DNA of 23,768 bases. Origin: Hymenoscyphus infarciens (taxonomy: Eukaryota; Ascomycota; Leotiomycetes; Helotiales; Helotiaceae). Positions 1-8,302 of this stretch are shown piece after piece (position 1 is the first letter of the stretch; every line of letters begins with the position of its first letter). The notes beneath the pieces are model-generated. The model was given only the letters and a program-made list of their open reading frames with translations. It made no database searches and was not told the origin of the DNA. Made by a program: the position numbers and the translations under genes. Location: contig LLCB01000546.1 in assembly GCA_001414345.1 (NCBI GenBank), positions 1 through 23,768 of the forward strand, written 5' to 3'.

Positions 1-270
1 TATAACAACAAGGCAGGAGTAGAGTAGAGAAGTAGTCTATTCGTGGTTATTAACGCGAAAACTAAAGGTAAAGAGCGAAGACAGCTCTAAACGATGCTAA
101 TATATAAGAGGTACGGAACCGAATAACAACATACGTCGGCTAATATAAAAGCCTGAACCTACGAAGTACGTCTAAAAGCCTGGACGTACGTAACCTTCCT
201 AAAATAAAACAACAACTACTGAAACACGGCATATGCTATGTAATCTCGGCTATATAGGACGGCATGCCGT
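1..270. repeat. Non-RIPed left edge of the repeat block
   Basis: This stretch keeps CA and TG dinucleotides, unlike the DNA right of it. From about 75 to 265 it resembles AT-rich copies at about 1575-1770, 3930-4100 and, inverted, 4130-4345. Shared landmarks are the words TATATAAGAGG, GCTAATATAAAAG and AACAACTACT. It therefore looks like a better-preserved copy of the repeat family that is RIP-degraded elsewhere. It ends in a 14-bp palindrome at 258-271 followed by an (AT)n run. There is no open reading frame of note. The window starts inside it, so its left limit is unknown. Confidence 0.5.
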
Positions 271-272
271 CA

Positions 273-299
273 CATATATATATATATATAAAATATATA
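273..299. repeat. (AT)n microsatellite at the RIP boundary
   Basis: An uninterrupted alternating AT run, followed after AAAA by a shorter one. It starts immediately after the 14-bp palindrome at 258-271 and marks the switch from DNA containing CA/TG to DNA lacking it. Confidence 0.8.
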
Positions 300-389
300 T
301 CTTTACTTCTAGATTAGATCTAATTTATAGTAGTAATTAGTTAAGTATAGTAAAATATCTCTTCTAATTTCTACTAGTAATTCTCTAGA

Positions 390-740
390 TACTTACTAAT
401 ACTTATATATTAAAAGTATAAATTACTAATACTTATATACTAAAGTTATTAATATCTAAAATTTATATATAGAAGATATTAAGATTTAAAGTTATATATT
501 TATCTTTTAGCTTTTATTACTTAGTATAATTTATATTAGAAAGATACTAGCTATTATTATTATTAGACTTTTATATTATCTAATCTCTTATATATAGAAA
601 CTTCTACTTAAGAGAATAGAAAGTAACTTTAGTCTTTTCTTCTATATTAAAGCCTAGTATTTATATACTTTATTCTACTAATATACTTCTATATATCTCT
701 TCTATAGTTATATATATTTCGTGCTATTATATTTACTACT
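390..740 (+). repeat. Repeat unit copy A (direct pair with 1240-1590)
   Basis: This copy aligns by eye with 1240-1590. Shared, ordered landmarks are AAATTACTAATA, TATTATTATTATTAGAC, TCTAATCTCTTATATATAG, TTTAGTCTTTTCTTCTATATT, CCTAGTATTTATATA and TATATATTTCG. Differences are mostly scattered substitutions and small indels. It could be a long terminal repeat or a dispersed element. Bounds are approximate to about 20 bp. Confidence 0.6.
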
Positions 741-1039
741 TTTATATAAAATATTAGAATAGAGATTATAAGTATACTTTCTTAAAAAATAATTTAAAAA
801 AGTATAAATACTATATTAAGTAAAATACTTAGTAAACTTCTATAAGTAAAAGTTTAAATATATTTTAATCTTAGTCTAAATCTATACTAACTATTTTAGT
901 TACTCTATTTTATAAAGAAAGAGTTTACTACTTTATAGCTATATAAGAAGAAAAAAGAGATAGAGAAAGCTATTAAAGCTATTAAAAAGAGATTAGTTAT
1001 TACTAGTATAAAAGTATTAAAAACTATATTAGAGATATA

Positions 1040-1200
1040 GTTTCTTTTTCTAGAAAAGACTTAGTATAATAGTACGAAGTATATACTACTATAAAAGAGT
1101 TATATAGAAGTATATTTTATAGAATAACGTATATAAAAACTAGGCGCTAATATAGAAGAAAAGACTAGATTAAGCCTTTTCTAACTATAGAAGTATAATA
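1040..1200 (-). repeat. Inverted partial copy of the 390-740 unit
   Basis: It contains AATATAGAAGAAAAGACTAG and TTTTCTAACTATA. These are near reverse complements of the TCTTTTCTTCTATATT and TATAGTTAGAAAA words at 4355-4410 and of the matching part of 1440-1560. Bounds are approximate. Confidence 0.55.
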
Positions 1201-1239
1201 GCTTACTATTCTAAATTACTAGTATTTATAAAACTATTA

Positions 1240-1590
1240 ATATATCTATACTAAGAGTATAAATTACTAATATCTATATATAACTAATAATATTAAAGAT
1301 ATTTATACTTAATATTTATCTATAAAAGAGATTAAGATTCAGATATTATATATTTAGCTTTTTAGCTCTTATTATTTAGTATTAGCTATATTAAGTAAGA
1401 CTTAGTTATTATTATTATTAGACCTTAGTAGTGTCTAATCTCTTATATATAGATACTTCTATTTAGAATAAGAGAAAGCTAATTTAGTCTTTTCTTCTAT
1501 ATTAGTACCTAGTATTTATATATATTATTCTACTAAATATACTTTTATATATCTCTTTAATAGTAGTATATATTTCGTATTATTATAAGA
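1240..1590 (+). repeat. Repeat unit copy B (direct pair with 390-740)
   Basis: This is the second direct copy of the unit at 390-740, with the same ordered landmarks. Its right half recurs again at about 4330-4480 in the same orientation, and inverted at about 1040-1200 and 3825-3960. Bounds are approximate. Confidence 0.6.
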
Positions 1591-1604
1591 AGAGTAAACA
1601 GCTA

Positions 1605-1830
1605 TATATAAGAGGTTTAGATAGTATAAAAGAGAGTAGAATAGTACTAAAAGATCTAAATCGTCTAAATATTTAAAGTCTAAAACCTTTCTAAATTAGA
1701 TAATATAAAATTATAACTACTAAAATCTTATATATATAGTAGATAGAATTAGCTTATTAAGATAGCTATCTATTATATCTCTCTCTTTTAAAAAAGACTT
1801 ATTCTTAAGTCTATCTATTTTATTATTTTC
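1605..1830 (+). repeat. Inverted-repeat arm 1 (pairs with 4090-4345)
   Basis: It reads in order GTCTAAAACCTTT, ATAACTACTAAAA, TTAAGATAGCTATCTATTAT, ATCTCTCTCTTTTAAAAAAG and ACTTATTCTTAAGTC. The reverse complement of 4345-4090 has the same words in the same order with few changes. The two arms enclose about 2.3 kb of RIP-mutated DNA. The arms also resemble the non-mutated 75-265 segment. Confidence 0.6.
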
Positions 1831-3824
1831 GAGGTCGAATCGAGATACTATAAGTATTATTATTTTCGTTGAAATTATTAAGCGAGAAGCGAGATATCGC
1901 GGTCTAAATTATAACTAACCTAATTTATAGATACTTATAAAAGAGACTTTATTCTAGTCGTTTTAATATTAAGTAAGTATTCGTATTTACTAAAAGAGTA
2001 TAGTCTCTGTCTTATCTAGACTATTCTATAGATTAGAGAGTATTTAAAGTAAAGTTAAAAGCGAATATTAGAAGATAGTAATATCTTAGCTAAGAGTTTA
2101 TTTAAAGAGCGTACTAATTCGTATCTAACTTAAAAATTCAAATAAAACTTCTAACTTAGCTAGAAAGAAAGTAAAGAAAGTAAGACTTTATACTAGAGTT
2201 AGTAAGGTTTTAGCTAGTTAAAAGAGTTATTACCGAAGTTATCTAAAATTATTATCTAAAGTTCTAGAATAATAAATATACTATCTCGTTCTCTTTTTAA
2301 TTTAGATATAAACTAGAGTACTTTATAAAAACTTGTTTTTATCTTCTATTCTACTTTCTCTATACTAGAAGTAGTACTAATAGTCGAAGATCTACTATCT
2401 AGTTATAGAAGGTTTAGAGCTAAGCTAGATAATAATAGTTTAGCTAAAGTGCTAATACTAACTAGCTTAGTCGTTTTAGATAATCTAGCGTTTTAGTTTT
2501 ATTTCTTATCTAAAGCTAGAAGATTAGAGACTATTTTTAATAAAACTATAATTCTAACGTCTTTAAAATATAGCCGCCGAGTTTAAGAGCTACGATATAA
2601 TCTTTTCTTATATATAAAAGAACTATTCTAATTCTAGTCTCTTTCTAAGTATAGCTATATTCGAAAAGCGACTTTTAAAATTAGTAAAAGTTTCTTTAGA
2701 ATTATCTTTTCTACTTATTTATAAAGCTTTAAAAGTATTCTAAGTATTCTCTATCTTATAACTAGTTAAAAAGTATAAATCTAAAAGAGTAATTATCTCT
2801 TCTTAATCTTCAAAAGTATTCTAAACTAACTCTAACTTATATCTAAGCTCTAAGTAGTTCCTAGCTAGTCTAGTTTTTTTACTCTAAATAAGAGCTTTAT
2901 ATATTAGAGATAAACTATAGTAATTAGTAGTTATAAGAAGTCGATTATATACTAATATCTTCTATTATTAGTATATAGATAATATATTATTATTTAGAGA
3001 TTTACTCTTCTTTGTTATTTTACTTTTAGATTAAAGAGTATTTATAAGACTTTTAATACTAAGTTAGATACTTAGCTATTAAGAGAAGATATTAGAGGTA
3101 GTTATATTTCTTAACTAAAAGGAGTTTAAATTTAAGCTTAGAAGTAAAGAGAAGAGCGAAGAGAGATTACTTATTAATTAGAGAGAGTTTAGAAAAGTAA
3201 GTTATTAACTTCGAAGTTTATTTATAATTTTATTTATATTTATCTCTATCTTAGTTAACTATTTATTATCTCTTTGATTTTCTACTTCTAGTACTTATAG
3301 AACTATCTATATATTATCTATATTTAAGAAGTCTCGCTTATCTTTATTATTATAATAGGACTTTTTATTAAAAATATAGATATAGTTTAGTTGTCTTTTA
3401 AAAAGAGAAGTATCTCTAGAAGAGTACTTAACGCCTTTTAGTAGAGCTAATATCTTTAATATTAGTTTAGAGAAAGAGAGAGATAATATATAGATTTAGT
3501 AGCTTTTACGATAATAGCTTTTTTATTAACTACTTAAACTTTATATAGTAATTCTTATATAGAGAGAGTTATTAAAAGTCTTAGAAACGTATTCTAATTC
3601 AACTAATATATTATCTAATACGCTTTTTACTAGCTAACTCATAGATACTAAACTCTAATATTACTAGTTATCTACGAGGTCTCTAGAATCGTAGCTATTT
3701 AAGATTATTAATATACTAATATAAATCTAAGCTAAATCGAGTCTAAATAGATATACTAACGCGCTTAAAGAAGATATTATTAAAAATACCGTCTCTAGCT
3801 AGTATAAATTTATTCTTTAAATAT

Positions 3825-4100
3825 AATAGTATAAACTATATACTACTAGTAAAGAGATATATAAGAGTATATTTAGTAGAATAATATATATAATTCCTAG
3901 GCTAAGTTAGTATAAATATAAGAAACAAATTAGCTTCTTACGAATAGAGAGAGGTAGAGTATATATATAAGAGGTTAGATAATATAATATATATAACTAA
4001 AACTAAGATAAAACATATTCGTTAGCTAATATAAAAGTATAAAACCTCTAAGACCTAGTACGTAGCCTCGGCTATTTAAGATAGCTAGCTATTATAAAAA
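3825..4100 (+). repeat. Composite repeat copy (inverted unit plus 75-265-like segment)
   Basis: About 3825-3960 resembles the reverse complement of the 1440-1590 unit, with words such as AGTATATTTAGTAGAATAAT. It runs into a copy of the 75-265 segment with TATATAAGAGGTTAGATAAT, GTTAGCTAATATAAAAG and CCTCGGCTAT. The same two-part arrangement occurs in the opposite orientation at about 4480-4130, so two copies lie tail to tail here. Confidence 0.5.
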
Positions 4101-4345
4101 TAGCTTTAAATATATATAAAGATAATACTTATATAATTCTAATTTAGCTTTAATAAAGATAATATAAAGACTTAAAATAAGTCTTTTTTAGAAGAGAGAG
4201 ATATAATAGCTAACTGTCTTAAATAGCTAAGTTTATATATCGTATATATAAGGTTTTAGTAGTTGTTATTTTATATTAATTAATTTAAAAAGGTTTTAGA
4301 CTTCGGGTTTTAGACCTTTTAGTACTATCTAATCTCTTATATATA
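4090..4345 (-). repeat. Inverted-repeat arm 2 (pairs with 1605-1830)
   Basis: The reverse complement matches 1605-1830, including GTCTAAAACC, AACAACTACTAAAACC and AGCTATTATATCTCTCTCTT. On its right it continues into a forward copy of the 1440-1590 unit (about 4330-4480). Confidence 0.6.
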
Positions 4346-4741
4346 GCTACCTACTCTATTATAGTTAGAAAAGACCTAATTTAGTCTTTTCTTCTATATT
4401 AGTACCTAGTATTCACTCTCTTAAATACACTTCTATATACCTCTTTTAGATACGTTTTATATTATTATATCTAAATACTTAGAAACTATTAAGAAGTATT
4501 CTAATTAGTTAAATAGTCTCAAGTTAAGAGAGTAGAGAATATAACTAGTAGAGAGTCCTATATAATAAAATTATCTTCTTATTAGATTATCTAGGAATAG
4601 TTCTTAGAGTCTCTCTTTTTACCTCTCTTTTCCTTTAAAATAGTACTAGAGATTAGACTCACCTGGCGCTTATCTTCTTAAACTGTTTCTATCTATATAT
4701 ATACGCACTAATGGTATTTAGTCGAGAGATAGAGAGTGGAT

Positions 4742-4990
4742 GTTCTAAGGGCTAAGGCCTTTTTTGATGAATATGCACCTGTTTTGTTTATCCCGAGGCA
4801 TTTGAGGACGTTGCTGAAGAGCTAGGGAAGCAACTGCCATAGATAGAGTTTCGACGCTTAGCATGCTAAGGTTAGACTTATTCAGCGCCATAATGACGAG
4901 GTTGGGAATAGAGAGAGAGGGCTCTTGCAGCGAGTTGTAGAAGCTTGGAGGGATGTTGTGAGATCCTCGAATGACTCTGGCTCCTCTTGA
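4742..4990 (+). pseudogene. Coding-like relic, unrecognised
   Basis: Two neighbouring stretches in different frames read like protein. The stretch 4742-4822 gives 27 codons with the core AFFDEYAPVLFIPRHLRTLL before a TAG. The stretch 4862-4987 gives 42 codons ending RGLLQRVVEAWRDVVRSS and a few more residues before a TGA. Between them all frames are broken by stops and a 14-bp palindrome (4857-4870). There is no start codon, and the family is not recognised. Composition is normal rather than RIP-mutated. It could be the decayed end of a transposon or host gene, or chance. The edge position next to the RIP block favours a mobile-element remnant, but that is inference. Confidence 0.3.
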
Positions 4991-5584
4991 CCTAACAAAA
5001 GTCGGTTAGGTGAACGCTTGAGGACTAGAGGTCTAGCATGCTGGAGAGAACCAGCTTCCCTGCTTTTGATCGCCCCTGAAGAATAATATTAAATTACCGA
5101 GATTCCCCATACGACTGATTTTTTTCCCCTTCCTTTCTTTTGTGATCCAAATCCAAAATCATTTTCTCTTCTCCTGCTAACGCAGATCTTTGTAAGCGAC
5201 AACAATGTATTGACTCGCTATCAAAGCCGCCTTGAAATCCTCTTGTAATAATTAATTTACCAAGGATTGGAAACAATGAATCAATGTCAAATCACAACTC
5301 TTTCATGGCAAAGCACTACAAAGAAACTAAATACAACAAAGTACCACGATCAATTATGATTACCCTTGGGAACTTTAAATAAAGGAGATCTTTATTCTAG
5401 TCTATATTAATAGCCTTTTCTACACAGACAATGAGATTGTCCGTACATAAGTCGGAATCCCACCGCATGAAAGATTCAAGTAATCAGATAATTGCACAGT
5501 TCTTTCCCAATTGACCATACGTTCTAAGTCTTGACGACTCCTCATTTCATCTCAAATCATACAACAACACTACAACTTTGCATC
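4991..5584. other. Intergenic, upstream of the membrane-protein gene
   Basis: Ordinary-composition DNA with no supportable gene. The only long frame here (minus strand, about 60 codons at 5094-5276) starts at a non-ATG codon and has no recognisable content. The last 100 bases are rich in CA, CT and AA, as fungal promoters and leaders often are, and end in GCATCATGG around the start codon at 5585. Confidence 0.6.
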
Positions 5585-6490
5585 ATGGGGCTTCCAATCC
5601 CAGGCTTTATTCGACTGCTTACCTCATATACCAAACAAATCAACTACGCCATTAGTAAATTTTACATCACCCTCCTCAGCCGTCGGTGCTTGTTCCTTGG
5701 AAACATGTTCTTACACTGGAATGCCATGCTAGAGGAGTTCGTCAACAAAATTCTCAACGACGAAGCTGACGATTCGTTTTTCACTTATGTGGTTAGTACA
5801 TGTCTTGCTTATTTCCCCATAACCACCGCATCCATCATCGAAATTGTCGCCTTCCTCATTACGTCCCTCTCAATTTACATTGGAGCTTTTAATGACCACC
5901 TTCTAGGGTGTTGGGAATGGTGGTTAGACGGCCGCTTCATAACCCCAGACGAAGCAGCAATAGAGAAATGGGAAGCAGCGCGGGAAAACCTGTACTACTT
6001 TGGTATCTTCATCTTGAACCTACATGTGGCCTACTTTTGGTACGACCTTTCGTATACATCCATCTCTGAATCCTTGGCCTTCTTGCTCGTAGAGTGGATC
6101 CTACAGTTGAACTTCACCTACTTTTTTCTCTACCGTGAAGAAGTGGATAGGATTGACTTTTACCTCTGGCGGCGTTTTACAATCGAATTTCCTGACCAGG
6201 AAACTTTGTCTTCGTTGGATTTCGCTTTCATACCGACCGCTTTTATGTTCCAGGTAGGATGGGGTTGGTATGCGTTTGAGACTTGGGTTGAGACCGCGGG
6301 TACTATGGGGGCGAGTGAGCTCCAATGGAGCTTTTTGAGGTGGTGGGCTCTTGGGCTCTCCTTTTTTAGTGTTTATTGTAACCCTTATGGAGTTGAGGAT
6401 ACGGAGGAAAACAAGAAAAGGTATGTTTTTGGACTGTTTGTTTTTGGGGGAGTGGTGCTTAGTAAAGCCTTGATTTCGTGGTTTTATTGA
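5585..6490 (+). CDS. Hypothetical multi-pass membrane protein
   Basis: A single-exon frame of 301 residues. The frame is open further upstream, but the codon at its upstream limit is TTG; the first ATG is at 5585, so I start there. I do not recognise the family. Hydrophobic, aromatic-rich segments that look membrane-spanning lie at about residues 67-100 (long, perhaps two helices), 136-154, 162-184, 211-231, 249-266 and 280-299. Charged loops lie between, for example REEVDRIDFYLWRR at 184-197. No cleavable signal peptide is obvious; the N-terminus is mildly basic and amphipathic. Phe, Tyr and Trp are strikingly frequent (WEWW, GWGWY, RWW). It is the first intact gene beside the RIP block, which suggests but does not prove a lineage-specific gene. 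A GTAAGT lies 30 bases past the stop, so a 3' UTR intron or different 3' end is possible. Confidence 0.7.
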   Translation: MGLPIPGFIRLLTSYTKQINYAISKFYITLLSRRCLFLGNMFLHWNAMLEEFVNKILNDEADDSFFTYVVSTCLAYFPITTASIIEIVAFLITSLSIYIGAFNDHLLGCWEWWLDGRFITPDEAAIEKWEAARENLYYFGIFILNLHVAYFWYDLSYTSISESLAFLLVEWILQLNFTYFFLYREEVDRIDFYLWRRFTIEFPDQETLSSLDFAFIPTAFMFQVGWGWYAFETWVETAGTMGASELQWSFLRWWALGLSFFSVYCNPYGVEDTEENKKRYVFGLFVFGGVVLSKALISWFY

Positions 6491-7087
6491 GGTCGACTCT
6501 TGAGGAGTGCCTAGCCCCTCAGGTAAGTGGGTGGGTTGTTGTTTTCGTAAATAGATTATATATTTTCATGTTCATCGTTTAAGTGTCGGGTTTTTTGGTG
6601 ATGGTGTAGAACAGGACTTCGGTCTCACTGTAAGAGTAAGAAGTTTTCTTCGGAAATTTCATAACATTACAAGAATTTCAGTTACAAGAAGACAGAAGCG
6701 TGCCTCAGAACAACTACCGAGGCTCTCAATACTCGTGAAGGTAGAGAGGTTTACCGGTTTTTCACGCTTCATTAGTAAAATACAAAGACACAATACACAC
6801 ATAAAAAAGAATCCAACATCACGAAAAACAAAAGAAAACACGGGCAAAATATAAACAAGGTGGGCTAAAATTCAATTGTGCTGTCCTAACATATGTTAGG
6901 ACAAGGCGGCTAAATACTTGAAGCGACAAGCTTACTTTCCCACGGCGCGTATGCCGATGAGCTTAAGTAGTTCGCAACGATGTAATACTTAAACCAATTA
7001 GCGGCGTTGACGATGATTTCAACAAGGTAGAAAGCAAAAGCAAAGGGGGAATATGAAGAGAAAGCGAAAAAAATAGAATCACTCTCC
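6491..7087. other. Convergent intergenic region
   Basis: It holds the 3' ends of two genes that run towards each other. T-rich sequence follows the + strand gene, and A-rich sequence such as AAAAAAGAATCC and ACAAAAGAAAACA lies in the middle. The only striking element is the perfect 22-bp palindrome at 6882-6903. No supportable gene. Confidence 0.6.
6882..6903. repeat. Perfect 22-bp palindrome
   Basis: The half-site TGTCCTAACAT (6882-6892) is followed at once by its exact reverse complement ATGTTAGGACA (6893-6903), with no spacer. Symmetry stops on both sides at once (C at 6881, A at 6904). It lies between the stops of two convergent genes. It may be a dimeric protein-binding site, a 3'-end element, or the scar of a palindromic insertion; the sequence alone does not decide. 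Confidence 0.9.
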
Positions 7088-7912
7088 TCACCAGTCCACC
7101 ATATCAGGTGCCTCCTCGGAAGCCACTTCAACTCTTTGCTCAAGAGCAACAGTCTCAAGCTTCAAAGCCAACTCGGCAAACCAAAAGTCAACAGGTTCTC
7201 CCTCCCACTCGGGACTATACTCAATCATTCCACAACTCTCCTGTCCAAAGAACAACCCATAGGGCTCAGGCTCATACCCAGATGCGTACTCAATATGCTC
7301 AACCTCAAACCCCACAGACTCAGGTGTACCCGTCCACCCCAAATACTCACACATAAACACACCCCAATCATTCTCCATCCCAGCCTTGAACTCTCGCTCG
7401 TCAAACTTCCGCTCGCTCTCCGCAGCTCTGACGAGCTTAAACCCGCGCTTACGGAGGACGCGTTCAATTCCCTCTTCATGATAAACTCTCAATCTCGGGA
7501 GATCGTGTTCCGCAACCAGTTCGTTCATACGGCAAGCAATTTGCCCTGGGTTGAATTCGCGTCCGAGTTCGAAGTAAGCTTGCATTAGGAGTCTATCATC
7601 TAACTCGCACCATTTCACTTTCTCCTTCTTAGGAGCTGGAGGTGGGTATATGCAGACGATTTTTCCGAGCGGAAACGTTTCTAGGAGTTCAGGGAGACGC
7701 GTTTCAAGTCCATAGGAGGCTTGCTCGAAGGAGTAAGGAGGGTAGAGGATGGCTTCGCAGCGGAAGAGCGAGGATGAGAGGCTGTTCATTGACTTGGTGA
7801 GTTCCATGAGGTCTGGTTCGCCGGTTGCGAGGTGGAGGGGGGCTGTGGGGAGGACGGCCATGAGGATGTGGTCGTCTCGGGTGGTCCAGGTGAACTCGGT
7901 GGGGTATGACAT
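7088..7912 (-). CDS. Hypothetical protein with two SANT/Myb-like W-x3-DD-x2-LM motifs
   Basis: A single-exon frame giving 274 residues from the ATG at 7912. The frame is open further upstream, but its upstream limit is a TTG and the added sequence is low in protein character, so I use the ATG. Two segments share the pattern W-x3-DD-x2-LM: WTTRDDHILM at residues 9-18 and WCELDDRLLM at 101-110. The second continues through a helix-rich stretch with GREFNPGQIACRMNEL (117-132). That resembles the tryptophan, acidic pair and IA.R elements of Myb/SANT-like helix-turn-helix folds. Around 90-100 there is a proline and lysine linker (PPPAPKKEKVK). The C-terminal half (180-274) is acidic and ends EEAPDMVDW. 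DNA or chromatin binding is an inference from the motif; I recognise no named family. No signal peptide or membrane segment. Confidence 0.65.
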   Translation of the reverse strand: MSYPTEFTWTTRDDHILMAVLPTAPLHLATGEPDLMELTKSMNSLSSSLFRCEAILYPPYSFEQASYGLETRLPELLETFPLGKIVCIYPPPAPKKEKVKWCELDDRLLMQAYFELGREFNPGQIACRMNELVAEHDLPRLRVYHEEGIERVLRKRGFKLVRAAESERKFDEREFKAGMENDWGVFMCEYLGWTGTPESVGFEVEHIEYASGYEPEPYGLFFGQESCGMIEYSPEWEGEPVDFWFAELALKLETVALEQRVEVASEEAPDMVDW

Positions 7913-8302
7913 TTTGATGTTGTTGGTGAGGGTGGGAATTGTGGTTGTGTTGTAAGGATTTGTGTTGAGTGACTTAACCAAGCTATTCTTATCCTTGATG
8001 TGAGTAGATTGTTTAGGCCAGAAAAGAGGGGGTTTGTGTAAGACAAAGCGATTGTTACAGCGTTGATTGAGTTGTTGAAAGGGATGAAAGAAATGGACTG
8101 TAAAGTACAGAGACAATGGAACATCGTGGCAACAAAGAAATTGATTGAACTTGCCAAAGAATCAGAGCTTGGAAATCTACTTGCGGTACACGCAGGTAAA
8201 TAGGAAAGAATTCTGGGGATGCTTTTTCGTTGAGTGATATACATTAATTTATAAGAAATCTTGGATGTATACCCTGATTACCAAAATATTCCAACAGTCA
8301 TG
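7913..8302. promoter_or_regulatory. Promoter/intergenic region between two minus-strand genes
   Basis: About 390 bases between the start of the 7088-7912 gene and the stop of the 8303-9352 gene, both on the minus strand. It must contain the promoter of the first and the 3' end of the second. Read on the minus strand, the 60 bases before the ATG are rich in A, C and T (ACAACCACAATTCCCACC), as fungal leaders often are. I see no clear TATA or CCAAT box that would fix a transcription start. Confidence 0.4.

Larger units (their letters stand above)
271..4700. repeat. RIP-degraded AT-rich repeat block
   Basis: About 4.4 kb of very AT-rich DNA. Reading it by eye, CA and TG are nearly absent: lines from 301 to about 1300 contain almost none, and only a few dozen at most occur in the whole block. 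TA is everywhere, and the remaining cytosines sit mainly in CT, CC or CG. This is the expected product of RIP, which turns CpA into TpA on both strands of duplicated DNA in Pezizomycotina. Stops are so frequent that no coding frame survives, and I could not recognise the original transposon. Several internal repeats are listed separately. Normal composition resumes near 4700. Confidence 0.85.

Noticed and set aside
271..4700. CRISPR-like or satellite array
   Set aside because: Repeated words are irregularly spaced, occur in both orientations and have diverged; they fit RIPed dispersed repeats in a eukaryote.
5531..5584. N-terminal extension of the membrane-protein frame
   Set aside because: The frame begins with TTG, not ATG; fungal nuclear genes almost always start at ATG, and 5585 is the first one in frame.
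7108..7588. Plus-strand frames over the 7088-7912 gene
   Set aside because: They are Ser/Thr/Gln-rich antisense shadows of the better-supported minus-strand frame.
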